This document shows positions 27,750-37,409 of a DNA stretch of 64,000 bases, in pieces. Position numbers and translations under genes: made by a program. The notes under the pieces were generated by a model. It was not told where the DNA came from, searched no databases, and saw only the letters and a list, made by a program, of their open reading frames with translations. How positions within the stretch are numbered: the first letter of the stretch is position 1; the number at the start of each line of letters is the position of its first letter. Source of the stretch: Gloeocapsopsis sp. IPPAS B-1203 (GTDB taxonomy: Bacteria > Cyanobacteriota > Cyanobacteriia > Cyanobacteriales > Chroococcidiopsidaceae); assembly GCF_002749975.1 (NCBI RefSeq), contig NZ_PEIG01000003.1, forward strand, positions 372,001 to 436,000. Reading direction: 5' to 3'.

Positions 27750-30233
27750 TTACCACTGGGGATTGCTTTTTAGTAAAGCTTTTACTTGCTCAGCGTTGAG
27801 AGATTGAGATATAAAGAACCCTTGCGCATATTCACATTCTAATGTTCTCAGGTAGGCAAGTTGTGCTGATGTTTCTACACCTTCTGCTGTGACGTCAATA
27901 TTTAGTTTATGGGCAAGAGTAATAATTGTTTCAACAATTTCAGCGCTAGCTTGCTCAACACCAATACGTGAAACGAAAGAGCGATCAATTTTTAATCCGT
28001 TGATGGGAAAATGATATAAACGTGCTAGAGATGAGTATCCTATTCCAAAATCATCAATTGATAACTGAACGCCCAAATCTCTTAACTGTAAAAGCTTAGT
28101 TGAAATAGAATCATTTTCTTCCATAATGACGCCTTCAACAATTTCTAGTCTTAAGTGTGAGGCGATTAAGTTAGTCTGCTGTAAAACTTGCTGAATTTGC
28201 TCGACAATATTAGGTTGAGAAAACTGCTTGCCAGAAAGATTAATACTTATAATTAAGTCTTTTGCTTCTGTAAGTTGTCGTTGCCATTGACACAATTGAT
28301 AGCAAGCCGTGTAAAAAATCCATTGACATAAGCGAGTGATCATCCCAGTTTCTTCTGCTGTTGCAATAAATCTATCTGGGTTTTGCAAACCATATTGGGG
28401 ATGCTGCCAGCGTATCAGGGCTTCAAAACCAGTAATTTTGCCTGTCTGCAAAGAAATAATTGGTTGATATTGCAAAATAAATTCTTGTCTTTCAATTGCA
28501 TTACGCAGATCTGTTTCTAATTGTAGGCGTGCAACAGCTTTGGTATACATTGCAGGATTAAAGATTTCGTAGCGCCCCGCACCTTGGTTTTTAGCACGAT
28601 ACATAGCAATGTCAGCGTTGCGTAGAAGTGCTTCTGGCTGATCGTAATGAGTGGCACTTAGTGCAATACCAATACTTGCAGAGGTAAATATTTGTTGTTC
28701 TTCAATTTCAAAAGGTAACGAAAGTACTTGTTCAATTCTTTCAGCTACACGAATGGTATCGCTGGCATCTTGAATACCGTCAAGTAAAATTGTAAACTCA
28801 TCTCCGCCCAAGCGGGCAACAGTATCAGTTGGTCGCAAGCATTCTTGTAACCGAGATGCGATCGCTACAAGTAACTTGTCTCCAAGAAGATGCCCTAAAC
28901 TGTCATTAATGACTTTAAAGCGATCTAAATCAAGAAAAAGAACTGCAAATAGATAATTTTGATATCTCTTAGCGTGTTGAATTGCCTGTTCTAGACGATC
29001 TAAAAACAGTGCACGATTGGGTAAACCTGTCAAGGCATCGTGAAAGGCATTTTGAAGCAATTCCTCTTCTGCTTGCTTGCGTTCAGTAATGTCTCGACAA
29101 ATTGCGTGTAATTCTATTGGTTCGCCCTCGTTGTCAATCACTAGTTGATTGCGTTCGCGTACCCAAAGCACTGAACCATCTTTACAAACTTTGCGCAGTT
29201 CTACTTCACTACTAGTAATCTTTTCGCGAAAGATACTTTCCATCCAATCTTGCATCCAGTCGCGATCAGCTTCATAAATTGTCATCAATGCAGGTTGACC
29301 GATCAACTCTTGTTTGTCGTAACCTAAATACTCAGCAGCATAGTTATTGACCGATTTGAGAGTCCCATCAGCGGCGATCGCAAAATAAGCATCAGGCGCA
29401 AAATCAAACAACTTTTGATAGCGCTCCTCGCTTTCTTTTAAAGCTTCAGCATTGGCAATTTTAGCACTGAGACGCTGACCAAAATAGGAACCTACTGATG
29501 CCAACAGCAAAATACTTAAACTAGCAGTACCAGTAGCAATTGCTAAAACAAATCTATCGATTCCGGTAGAACCTTGGGCAAGAAGTTTAATTGAAGGGTA
29601 ATAGTCAACTGCCATCATGCCTAGATAATGCAAGGCATCAATGGCGACACCAGCAAAAAGTGCACTAACAACTTTACCCAGACTTTCAGATCTGACAATT
29701 TTTTCAGCACTAGCATGAAATGCTAACCACAACGCACTAGTTGACATAAAAATTGTGAAAGCCCCTGCAAAAATAAGAAATTGTGGACTATAAACTGGCA
29801 TTGCACCGAGTCGCATTCCCCACATTGCAGTAAAGTGCATCGTAATAATGCCCAACCCTACAAAAATGCCTCCTGTCAATAAAGGCAACCACCTCAACGG
29901 TCTTTGGCTAGCAGTTGATAATCCGATTCCACAAAAGGCGATCGCGACTAGTAATGAGAGTAAGGTTGTTGGAATATCGTAAGTAATTGGTATAGGTAGC
30001 TCGTAGGCAAGCATGGCAATAAAGTGCATGACCCAGATACTAATCCCTAAAGCGATCGCACTACCGCTTAACCACAACTTTCTTGCTGTTCCTTGTGTGA
30101 CAGGAACTTGCCCAGCCATATCAAGTGCTGTATATGAACTGATAATTGCTACCACAAGGGAAAGTACAACCAAACGCAGATCGTAAGTAGCGCTTAAGGC
30201 TGTACTGATGGAAGTTATATCTTTGACAACCAT
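27750..30233 (-). CDS. MHYT-PAS-GGDEF-EAL cyclic di-GMP signalling protein
   Basis: 827 residues. N-terminal seven-helix MHYT sensor (residues about 15-245) with MHFIAM, MHFTAM and LHYLGM motifs, proposed to bind copper and sense O2, CO or NO. PAS/PAC follows at about 270-385 (FAPDAYFAIAADGTLKSVNN). GGDEF at about 395-555 with intact RLGGDEFTILLDG and an RPTD product-inhibition site five residues upstream. EAL at about 575-820 with EALIRWQHPQYG, ISINLSGKQFS, SIDDFGIGYSSL, LKIDRSFV and TAEGVET, all expected metal and substrate residues. It could both make and break c-di-GMP at the membrane. Confidence 0.93.
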   Translation of the reverse strand: MVVKDITSISTALSATYDLRLVVLSLVVAIISSYTALDMAGQVPVTQGTARKLWLSGSAIALGISIWVMHFIAMLAYELPIPITYDIPTTLLSLLVAIAFCGIGLSTASQRPLRWLPLLTGGIFVGLGIITMHFTAMWGMRLGAMPVYSPQFLIFAGAFTIFMSTSALWLAFHASAEKIVRSESLGKVVSALFAGVAIDALHYLGMMAVDYYPSIKLLAQGSTGIDRFVLAIATGTASLSILLLASVGSYFGQRLSAKIANAEALKESEERYQKLFDFAPDAYFAIAADGTLKSVNNYAAEYLGYDKQELIGQPALMTIYEADRDWMQDWMESIFREKITSSEVELRKVCKDGSVLWVRERNQLVIDNEGEPIELHAICRDITERKQAEEELLQNAFHDALTGLPNRALFLDRLEQAIQHAKRYQNYLFAVLFLDLDRFKVINDSLGHLLGDKLLVAIASRLQECLRPTDTVARLGGDEFTILLDGIQDASDTIRVAERIEQVLSLPFEIEEQQIFTSASIGIALSATHYDQPEALLRNADIAMYRAKNQGAGRYEIFNPAMYTKAVARLQLETDLRNAIERQEFILQYQPIISLQTGKITGFEALIRWQHPQYGLQNPDRFIATAEETGMITRLCQWIFYTACYQLCQWQRQLTEAKDLIISINLSGKQFSQPNIVEQIQQVLQQTNLIASHLRLEIVEGVIMEENDSISTKLLQLRDLGVQLSIDDFGIGYSSLARLYHFPINGLKIDRSFVSRIGVEQASAEIVETIITLAHKLNIDVTAEGVETSAQLAYLRTLECEYAQGFFISQSLNAEQVKALLKSNPQW

Positions 30234-30455
30234 AAAGTATGATATTAGTTACCTTATGCATAATTGAGTAAATTTTTTATCTTATACTCGAAATAACACT
30301 TACAGAGTTTGCGTAACTACTGGCATTTCAAAAATATTTATTTATTTTCAACTAAAAATCGTAAAAAATATACACTTTAAGTAGCTTTTAAGCGTTTGAT
30401 AGTGCCAAAACTCCTAAAAAATAATAATTTTAATACGCAATGTCATTCGTATTCA

Positions 30456-32024
30456 TTATGAAAATCTGCTGACAACAAACATTAAATATTTTGCCAAAGT
30501 GAATGCATCGACTCCCATTTCTGTACGTTCACGTGCTGCCAAAATACCAGCTTGAGAATGCCACCACGCAGCACTTGCAACAATTTCTAGTATGGGTATA
30601 TCTTTGGAAGTCGCCTGTGCAATCAATCCTCCCAACAAACCTGTGAGCACATCACCACTACCACCACGCGCTAAAGCTGGGGTACTTTCAGGATTAATCC
30701 AGACACAATCAGCTTGGGCAATCGCAGTCCTTGCACCTTTCAACAACACAACTGCACCACTTTGTTCAGTGGCTGCACGTACAGCGGCAATGCGGTCTTT
30801 AGTAGGGTCAACAATATCAGGAAACAATCGCTTAAATTCGCCTGCGTGGGGTGTTAAGACGGTGGATGCTTGTCTATGTTGCAATGTCTGAGTTGTTCCC
30901 ATTTGGGCAAGAATATTTAAACCGTCAGCATCTAAAACCAAAGGGCGATCGCTATCAATCACTTCTTGTAAAATTGGCTTGGCATCTACTGTTAAACCAG
31001 GACCACAAGCGATCGCATCAAACGAACTCAAATCGATCTCTGGTAACTGCAGTTGTGCGATCGCACCGCTTTCGGTTTCAGGACAGCCGATAATTAAAGC
31101 TTCAGGTAATTGTGCAGACAACAGTGGTTTAATCGATTCTGGAACAGCAATTGAGAGCATGCCAACACCACTTGCTCTTGCGCCCAAGCCTGTCAAAATT
31201 GCCCCGCCTGTATAACGCCGCGAACCGCAGATGAGTAAAAGATGTCCCTGTTTATATTTATGCGTAACAGGAGAACGCTTGAGAGGGAGAGTTGCGATCG
31301 CACTTTGTGAAGTGATGCGTTGGATTTTTGGTGTTTCTAATATTGCTTGGATATCTGTCAGCGGAATATCAAAATCAATTAACTCTGCTGCACCAACATA
31401 ATCTAAAGCTTGGTCTTGCAACAATCCTAGTTTCCACAAACCTAAACAAAAGGTATGTGTTGCTTGTACGGCTGTTCCTAGCACTTCCCCAGTATCAGTG
31501 TGTAAGCCAGATGGTAAATCAATACTGACAACTGGCTGTGACCATTCATTCAACTGATTGACAATTTGGTCTACAGGAGAAGACAGCGATCGCTCTAACC
31601 CAAATCCAAATAAACCATCAATAAATAAATCGCATTCTGCTAGAGGTTCTAAAGATTCATGAATTAGAATCTCTAAACTCTTGACATATTGTGCGTGTTG
31701 TGAAGTCAAATCTTTTAACTTAGAAAAAGGGCTGCAAACTGCAACCTGATATCCTTGAAAATGCAATTCTCGTGCTACAACTAGCGCATCACCCCCATTA
31801 TGCCCAGGTCCTCCTAAAATACCGATACGCGATACTTGTGACAGAGGATAAAGCTCTATAATACGACGTGTAACGAGTCCGGCTACCTTCTCCATCAACG
31901 CAGCCACTGGCATTCCTCTAGTAAAGATCCGCTCTTCAATATTCCGCATCTGCTGCGCAGTAACGACTATACGAGAAATTGGTTCGCGTTGTACCGCAAG
32001 ATGGGAATGATTTTGATTGAACAT
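30456..32024 (-). CDS. nnr: Bifunctional NAD(P)HX repair enzyme (epimerase / ADP-dependent dehydratase)
   Basis: 522 residues. The N-terminal YjeF_N epimerase domain (about 15-235) has ILGGPGHNGGDALVVARELH and DLFIDGLFGFGL. The C-terminal ribokinase-like dehydratase domain (about 250-520) has LLICGSRRYTGGAILTGLGA, CGPGLTV, LDADGLNIL, LTPHAGEFKRLF and ARGGSGDVLTGLLGG. It repairs hydrated NADH/NADPH in the cytosol. Both halves complete. Confidence 0.94.
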   Translation of the reverse strand: MFNQNHSHLAVQREPISRIVVTAQQMRNIEERIFTRGMPVAALMEKVAGLVTRRIIELYPLSQVSRIGILGGPGHNGGDALVVARELHFQGYQVAVCSPFSKLKDLTSQHAQYVKSLEILIHESLEPLAECDLFIDGLFGFGLERSLSSPVDQIVNQLNEWSQPVVSIDLPSGLHTDTGEVLGTAVQATHTFCLGLWKLGLLQDQALDYVGAAELIDFDIPLTDIQAILETPKIQRITSQSAIATLPLKRSPVTHKYKQGHLLLICGSRRYTGGAILTGLGARASGVGMLSIAVPESIKPLLSAQLPEALIIGCPETESGAIAQLQLPEIDLSSFDAIACGPGLTVDAKPILQEVIDSDRPLVLDADGLNILAQMGTTQTLQHRQASTVLTPHAGEFKRLFPDIVDPTKDRIAAVRAATEQSGAVVLLKGARTAIAQADCVWINPESTPALARGGSGDVLTGLLGGLIAQATSKDIPILEIVASAAWWHSQAGILAARERTEMGVDAFTLAKYLMFVVSRFS

Positions 32025-32273
32025 AGTTTTATTAGGGCTACACTGAGTTACTTACTCTCATTTTCCTAAATTCATCAGAACGCCACCTGTAGTAAGAGAG
32101 AAATTTTATAGGGACAGAGGGGCTTTAGATGCAGGGAAGCACAGGAGTAGAAAATTATGTTTTGTTATAACCATTTTTTATTTAGTTGAATGAACGAGTC
32201 TTGTGTAAAAGATGCAGCATTGAGAGAATTATCCGTATTTAACTCATCGCTGAAAAACACGAGCTAAAAAATT

Positions 32274-33104
32274 ATGAAAAACTTCTTTCTCAGCACGGCT
32301 GTGTTTTTACTCGCCTTTTCTCCAGTTTCTCTAGCAAGCGATCGCCAACTGATAGACACAGTTTGTCAGACAGGAAAGCCAAAATGCGTGGAACTTGTTA
32401 TTCGGGCAATGAAGCAACGCTACCAACCACTTGCAAAGCAGTGCGATCATGATGCTTTGTTTGCACTTGCTTACTTGCGAACGACACAAACCTTTCTCAA
32501 AACAATTGATGAGATTAACTACAACAATCCTGCATCTGTGATTCGAGAAGATGCCTTGTTTGCCGATTATTATTTTCGAGCTTATGATGCTTACCATACA
32601 GGTAAAGGTTATGTTCCCCCAGTTTGGCAAATCGCGTTTGATGCAGCACAGCGTCGCTCAGTGTCAGGCTCTGGCAATCTCATTTTAGGCTTTAATGCAC
32701 ACATTCAGCGCGATTTGCCGTTTGTACTTTATGAGCTTTATTTAAAAGGTCATCCAGTAAGCTATGAAGACCACACTCGTGTCAATGAATTTCTTCAACA
32801 GGTAAATATATTATCGGAAATAGCGCGCAAGTTTGATCCGACAGTTGATGATGAAGATATACCAGGTGATACAGATGACTTACAACGGTTTCAACTCATT
32901 GCTCAGTGGCGTGAGGGTGCATACCGTAATTTTGAGCGCCTCCGCGATGCAAATACAAATACTCAACGCATCCAAATAGCAGCAGAAATTGAAGCACAGA
33001 CTGCAGCTACTGCTTTTCTATTACAACAAAATTCCAGCTATCCGCCTGGGATAAATAGTTCTGAACGGGATACTTATTGCCAAGCGCAGCGGAAACAAAG
33101 ATAA
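32274..33104 (+). CDS. DUF5995-family protein, exported
   Basis: 276 residues with a signal peptide (MKNFFLSTAVFLLAFSPVSL, cleavage near ASD). The body matches what I recall as DUF5995: LAYLRTTQTFLKTIDEINYN, EDALFADYYFRAYDAYHTGK and LGFNAHIQRDLPFVLYELYL. Mostly helical; His and Asp residues in these motifs could bind a metal. No function is known to me. Convergent with the DevA-like gene, 3 bases apart. Confidence 0.75.
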   Translation: MKNFFLSTAVFLLAFSPVSLASDRQLIDTVCQTGKPKCVELVIRAMKQRYQPLAKQCDHDALFALAYLRTTQTFLKTIDEINYNNPASVIREDALFADYYFRAYDAYHTGKGYVPPVWQIAFDAAQRRSVSGSGNLILGFNAHIQRDLPFVLYELYLKGHPVSYEDHTRVNEFLQQVNILSEIARKFDPTVDDEDIPGDTDDLQRFQLIAQWREGAYRNFERLRDANTNTQRIQIAAEIEAQTAATAFLLQQNSSYPPGINSSERDTYCQAQRKQR

Positions 33105-33107
33105 AGT

Positions 33108-33845
33108 CTACTCTTGCCGCAACATTCCATCTTCCATGTACGCTACACGGTCAGCTACATCAATAATACGTGAGTCATGAGTTACCATTAACACTGTACA
33201 GCCTTCTTCTTTGGCTAATAACCGTAGTAACTCAATAACATTGTGTCCGCTACGCGAGTCTAAAGCAGCAGTAGGTTCGTCTGCCATGATTAACCGAGGA
33301 TTACCTGCTAACGCCCGTGCGATCGCAACTCGCTGTTTTTGTCCGCCAGATAAATCTCCTGGTTTATAGTTCGTATGACTTGCTAAACCTACTTGTTCGA
33401 GTAGGTATTTCGCTTGGTTTCTTGCTAACCGTCCTTTAATGCCTTTAATATTCAGCACTAATTCTACATTCTCGGCTGCTGTCAGCGCTGGAAATAAGTT
33501 AAACCCTTGAAAAATAAACCCAATATTTTGCAGACGAAAGTTTGCTAACTTATCGCGAGGCATTTTTGTAATCTCTTCGCCGAGTAAGTATACGCTTCCT
33601 GCAGTTGGCGTCAGCAAGCCTGCCAAAATTGACAGTAAAGTTGTCTTTCCTGATCCGGATGGTCCCATTAATAGTTGAATATCACCAGGAGAGACTTCTA
33701 AATCAATTCCTTTAAGGACTTGAAAGCAATCGCGTCCCGATTTGAAAGCCATCTCAACACCTTTTGTCAAGATTGCTTTTGTTTTACGTTGGTTCGTTGG
33801 TTTTATTGATGTGGGATCAACCAGGGTACGGCTTGTTATAGACAC
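33108..33845 (-). CDS. DevA-type ABC transporter ATP-binding protein
   Basis: 245 residues, GTG start. Walker A MGPSGSGKTTLLSILAG (about 60-76), Q-loop FIFQGFNLFPALTA, signature LSGGQKQRVAIARALAGNPR, Walker B LIMADEPTAALDS and switch MVTHDSRIIDVADR. It resembles DevA of the DevBCA glycolipid or efflux exporters and MacB-type ATPases. The expected DevB membrane-fusion and DevC permease genes are not next to it, so it must serve subunits encoded elsewhere. Confidence 0.88.
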   Translation of the reverse strand: MSITSRTLVDPTSIKPTNQRKTKAILTKGVEMAFKSGRDCFQVLKGIDLEVSPGDIQLLMGPSGSGKTTLLSILAGLLTPTAGSVYLLGEEITKMPRDKLANFRLQNIGFIFQGFNLFPALTAAENVELVLNIKGIKGRLARNQAKYLLEQVGLASHTNYKPGDLSGGQKQRVAIARALAGNPRLIMADEPTAALDSRSGHNVIELLRLLAKEEGCTVLMVTHDSRIIDVADRVAYMEDGMLRQE

Positions 33846-33967
33846 AATAGGCTTACTTCAAGAATTGTTCAGAACTGAGACTACTTCAATGTATTCAGTT
33901 TTAAGGATCTTAATAGTATTAGACGCTGCTCGCCACAAAAAAGATTCTACTAATAGGAACAAATTTA

Positions 33968-34125
33968 GGAGTGAGCAGCGAGGGTGAGGAGTGAGTGTTG
34001 AGTTTTGTTCGCGAAGAAAGTGCCGGAGGCATTTATTAAAAGAATTTTGCATTTTGAGTGCTGAGTTACGAAAATTCTTCAATTCAAAACTCAAAATTCA
34101 AAACCAATCACTCACCCCTCTCAAC
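33968..34125. repeat. Dispersed intergenic repeat, copy 4, with internal insert
   Basis: A copy of the 827-type repeat (gaggagtgagtgttgagttt, then ...gagtgctgagttacgaaaat, tcttcaattcaaaactcaaa and caatcactcacccctctc). It is interrupted around 34009-34055 by unrelated sequence (ttcgcgaagaaagtgccgga...). Confidence 0.65.
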
Positions 34126-34179
34126 AATAACGTTTACGTCAAAGATAGACGGGTAATACTCCTTCATGATTACGGCTGT

Positions 34180-34192
34180 TCCCACTGTGGGA
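34180..34192. promoter_or_regulatory. Inverted repeat upstream of clpC
   Basis: TCCCAC-T-GTGGGA, a perfect 6-bp inverted repeat, lies 94 bases before the clpC start. It could be an operator in the clpC promoter region; no known cyanobacterial heat-shock element (CIRCE) is visible. Confidence 0.3.
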
Positions 34193-34285
34193 GTTGTTTG
34201 TCCAAAGTTACATTAAACATAACTACATAAAAGTTTATGTAAGGGTAAATGACCCTACTTAAACAGCTCGGTAAAGGAAACCACG

Positions 34286-36754
34286 ATGTTTGAATACTTT
34301 ACAGATAAAGCCATCAAGGTAATCATGCTATCCCAGGAAGAAACACGTCGCCTGGGACACAACTTGGTAGGAACCGAGCAGATTCTTTTAGGCTTGATTG
34401 GAGAAGGTACGGGAGTAGCAGCAAAAGTGCTGACCGAGCTGGGAGTATCCCTCCAAGATGCACGCACAGAAGTAGAAAAAATTATCGGTAGGGGAGATCG
34501 ATTTGTCCCTACTGAACTTCCTTTCACTCCCAAAGTCAAGCGTGTTTTTGAGCAAGCCCTAGCTGAAGCTCGGCAACTCGGAAACAACTATATTGATACA
34601 GAACACATTTTGTTAGGATTACTCCGCGAAGGCGACGGAGTAGCAGCGAAAGTCCTCAGTAATTTGGGTATTCACCCAGAGCAAATTCGCACCGCAGTTA
34701 TCAAAAAACATGGAGAGGTAGCGGCAGTTTCTGTCGGTAGTACTGAACGTCGCAGCGGTCGGACTGCAAGTAAAACAGCAATTTTAGACGAATTTAGCAC
34801 TAACTTAACAAAGCTTGCTGCAGAAGGTAAGCTTGATCCTGTTGTTGGACGCGAGAAAGAAATTGAACGCGCGATTCAGATTCTTGGACGTCGCACGAAG
34901 AATAACCCCGTGTTAATCGGTGAACCTGGTGTTGGGAAAACTGCGATCGCCGAAGGACTCGCCCAACGGATTGTTGCCCAAAACGTTCCTGATATCTTAG
35001 AAGATCGCCAAGTCGTCAGCTTAGATATGGGCTTACTAATTGCTGGTACGCGCTTTAGAGGTGACTTTGAGGAACGCATCAAAGCCATCATGGATGAAAT
35101 TCGCGCTGCGGGTAATATTATCTTAGTGATTGACGAAATTCACACTTTGATTGGTACTGGTGGTGTTGAAGGTGGTATGGATGCAGCAAACATCCTCAAG
35201 CCAGCACTAGCCCGTGGTGAACTGCAGTGTCTTGGTGCAACTACTTTAGACGAATACCGCAAGCACATCGAACGCGATGCAGCACTTGAGCGTCGTTTCC
35301 AGCCGATTATGGTTGGCGAACCTTCGGTAGATGAAACGATTGAGATTCTGCACGGTTTACGTGGTACTTACGAACAATATCACCGCGTTAAGATTACTGA
35401 TGTTGCGCTACAAGCCGCTGCGAAGCTATCAGATCGTTATATTAGCGATCGCTTCTTACCTGATAAAGCCATCGACTTGATTGATGAAGCTGGTTCGCGT
35501 GTCCGCTTAAGACACTCCCAAGTATCTGCAACTAGTGAACTCAAGCGCGAATTAGTACAAGTATCGCGCGATAAAGAAGCCGCCGTTAGAGCACAAGACT
35601 TTGATAAAGCCGGACAACTACGCGATCGCGAGTTAGAACTCGAAACCCAAATCAAAGCGATTTCTGAAAATCATAACAAAGACGTCAACACTCCTGCTGT
35701 TGATGAAGAGGACATCGCACAAATCGTTGCTTCGTGGACTGGTGTACCTGTCAATAAGCTGACCGAAACCGAATCTGAGTTGCTGTTGCACTTAGAAGAC
35801 ACCCTACATCAGCGGATTATCGGTCAACAAGAAGCTGTCACCGCAGTTTCAAGAGCAATTCGCCGTGCGAGAGTTGGCTTGAAGAATCCCGATCGCCCGA
35901 TTGCTAGCTTTATCTTCTCAGGTCCTACCGGAGTTGGTAAAACCGAATTAACCAAGGCGCTTGCTTCCTATTTCTTTGGTTCAGAAGAAGCGATGATTCG
36001 CCTCGATATGTCCGAGTTTATGGAACGCCACACAGTTTCCAAACTGATTGGTTCACCTCCAGGATACGTTGGCTACGACGAAGGCGGACAACTCACAGAA
36101 GCAGTACGTCGCAGACCTTACACCGTAGTGCTATTCGACGAAATCGAGAAAGCACACCCTGATGTCTTCAACATGATGTTGCAAATCATGGACGATGGTC
36201 GCTTGACTGATGCCAAAGGTCGTACAGTAGACTTCAAAAACACGCTACTGATCATGACTTCCAACATTGGTTCGCGAGTGATCGAAAAAGGTGGTGGTGG
36301 TATCGGTTTCGAGATTGCTAACAGTCAAAGTGAGTCTAGCTACAATCGCATTCGCAATCTTGTGAATGAAGACCTCAAACAACACTTCCGTCCTGAGTTC
36401 CTCAACCGCGTAGATGACATTATTGTCTTCCGTCAGTTGACTAAACCAGAAATTACACAAATCGCTGACATCCTATTAGGTGAAGTTTCCACCCGCTTGG
36501 TAGAACAAGGAATTGAACTCAATGTAACCGCTAAGTTCAAAGATCGCGTAGTTCAAGAAGGTTACAACCCCAGCTACGGTGCAAGACCATTACGTCGCGC
36601 AATTATGCGACTGCTTGAAGATAGCCTAGCTGAAGCAATGCTAGCAGGTTCAATCAAAATCGGAGACACAGCCATTGTTGATGTTGACGATCGCGGTGAA
36701 GTGAAGATAGAAAAAGCAGCCAACAAAGAGTTACTACTATCTTCCGTCAGCTAA
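34286..36754 (+). CDS. clpC: ATP-dependent Clp protease ATP-binding subunit ClpC
   Basis: 822 residues, full length. Two N-terminal Clp repeats (residues about 2-145), AAA1 with [16 protein letters not shown] at about 212, Walker [10 protein letters not shown]-like [15 protein letters not shown], a UVR motif ([20 protein letters not shown]) at about 430, AAA2 with [15 protein letters not shown] at about 546 and [16 protein letters not shown], and the C-terminal D2-small domain. It unfolds substrates for ClpP in the cytosol; essential in cyanobacteria. A strong hairpin terminator follows. Confidence 0.97.
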   Translation: MFEYFTDKAIKVIMLSQEETRRLGHNLVGTEQILLGLIGEGTGVAAKVLTELGVSLQDARTEVEKIIGRGDRFVPTELPFTPKVKRVFEQALAEARQLGNNYIDTEHILLGLLREGDGVAAKVLSNLGIHPEQIRTAVIKKHGEVAAVSVGSTERRSGRTASKTAILDEFSTNLTKLAAEGKLDPVVGREKEIERAIQILGRRTKNNPVLIGEPGVGKTAIAEGLAQRIVAQNVPDILEDRQVVSLDMGLLIAGTRFRGDFEERIKAIMDEIRAAGNIILVIDEIHTLIGTGGVEGGMDAANILKPALARGELQCLGATTLDEYRKHIERDAALERRFQPIMVGEPSVDETIEILHGLRGTYEQYHRVKITDVALQAAAKLSDRYISDRFLPDKAIDLIDEAGSRVRLRHSQVSATSELKRELVQVSRDKEAAVRAQDFDKAGQLRDRELELETQIKAISENHNKDVNTPAVDEEDIAQIVASWTGVPVNKLTETESELLLHLEDTLHQRIIGQQEAVTAVSRAIRRARVGLKNPDRPIASFIFSGPTGVGKTELTKALASYFFGSEEAMIRLDMSEFMERHTVSKLIGSPPGYVGYDEGGQLTEAVRRRPYTVVLFDEIEKAHPDVFNMMLQIMDDGRLTDAKGRTVDFKNTLLIMTSNIGSRVIEKGGGGIGFEIANSQSESSYNRIRNLVNEDLKQHFRPEFLNRVDDIIVFRQLTKPEITQIADILLGEVSTRLVEQGIELNVTAKFKDRVVQEGYNPSYGARPLRRAIMRLLEDSLAEAMLAGSIKIGDTAIVDVDDRGEVKIEKAANKELLLSSVS

Positions 36755-36773
36755 TCACCTAGCTTATCCCAAA

Positions 36774-36804
36774 CCCCTAGCAATCACGCTGGGGGATTTT
36801 TTTT
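36774..36804 (+). terminator. Rho-independent terminator after clpC
   Basis: Stem CCCCTAGC / GCTGGGGG (one T-G wobble), loop AATCAC, then A and eight T residues. It begins 20 bases after the clpC stop. Confidence 0.85.
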
Positions 36805-36841
36805 ATCTGACAGTTGCGATCCCCGCCAACTTTCCCAATCA

Positions 36842-36873
36842 CCTTTGTGCTCTTTGTGCCTTTGTGGTTCGTT
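36842..36873 (-). repeat. aacgaaccacaaaggcacaaag-type repeat
   Basis: On the minus strand it reads AACGAACCACAAAGGCACAA followed by AGAGCACAAAGG, a dispersed cyanobacterial repeat. A related copy split by an insert occurs at 46094-46240. Confidence 0.55.
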
Positions 36874-36917
36874 AAAGTAAAGAATATTCCGGTTACGTTA
36901 ATCATGACCCTGCTACT

Positions 36918-37100
36918 ATGAGCAAACGAGATCTCAAGTCTGGGAAATTTGTGACTGATTCTGAGCCAGTGATCAGTAAGCCAATCAGCATTCGTCTTCC
37001 ACCAAGTTTAGAAGCCGAACTACGAGCCGTTGCGGGCGATGCGGTTGCGCCTTGGATTCGAGAAGCGATCGCGGAAAAATTGGCAAGAGACAAACATTAG
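36918..37100 (+). CDS. Small ribbon-helix-helix-like protein
   Basis: 60 residues. A basic N-terminal strand KPISIRLPPSLEAELRAVAG followed by WIREAIAEKLARDKH fits an RHH/CopG DNA-binding fold (beta strand, two helices). Such proteins act as dimeric repressors or antitoxins. There is no toxin gene adjacent. It lies between clpC and the psbA convergent region. Confidence 0.55.
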   Translation: MSKRDLKSGKFVTDSEPVISKPISIRLPPSLEAELRAVAGDAVAPWIREAIAEKLARDKH

Positions 37101-37201
37101 CGGACTAGTGCACCCACGTCTACGTGGTAAAATTATGATCGCAAACGCCCAGCAATTTTCTAGAATCATTTAGTGCAGATTTGAAGCGTTATACCGATGC
37201 A

Positions 37202-37333
37202 ATGAACAGTATAACGACTCGAATTAATGGTGTCATTGCGACAAGTAATCAAGACAGCCAAGAAACAAATTCTCGACTTGCTGCGATTCAAAGACAAGTG
37301 AGTGCGATCGCGCAACACTTAGGTGTTAACTAA
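37202..37333 (+). CDS. Short coiled-coil-like ORF, gene or remnant
   Basis: From an ATG at 37202: MNSITTRINGVIATSNQDSQ, then ETNSRLAAIQRQVSAIAQHL and GVN, 43 residues. The same frame is open upstream to about 37137 (NFLESFSADLKRYTDA) but without an ATG, so it may be the tail of a lost gene. No ribosome site is visible. It ends just before the psbA terminator. Confidence 0.3.
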   Translation: MNSITTRINGVIATSNQDSQETNSRLAAIQRQVSAIAQHLGVN

Positions 37334-37344
37334 TTTGCTTGACA

Positions 37345-37372
37345 AGAAAAAGCGCCCCCGTGAAAGAGCGCT
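37345..37372 (-). terminator. Terminator of the psbA gene
   Basis: On the minus strand: AGCGC, a loop region able to extend the stem by G-T pairs, GCGCT, then TTTTC. It lies about 38 bases beyond the psbA stop. Confidence 0.65.
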
Positions 37373-37409
37373 CATTAAGCAATCATAGAAGACAAACTTT
37401 TAAGACAAT

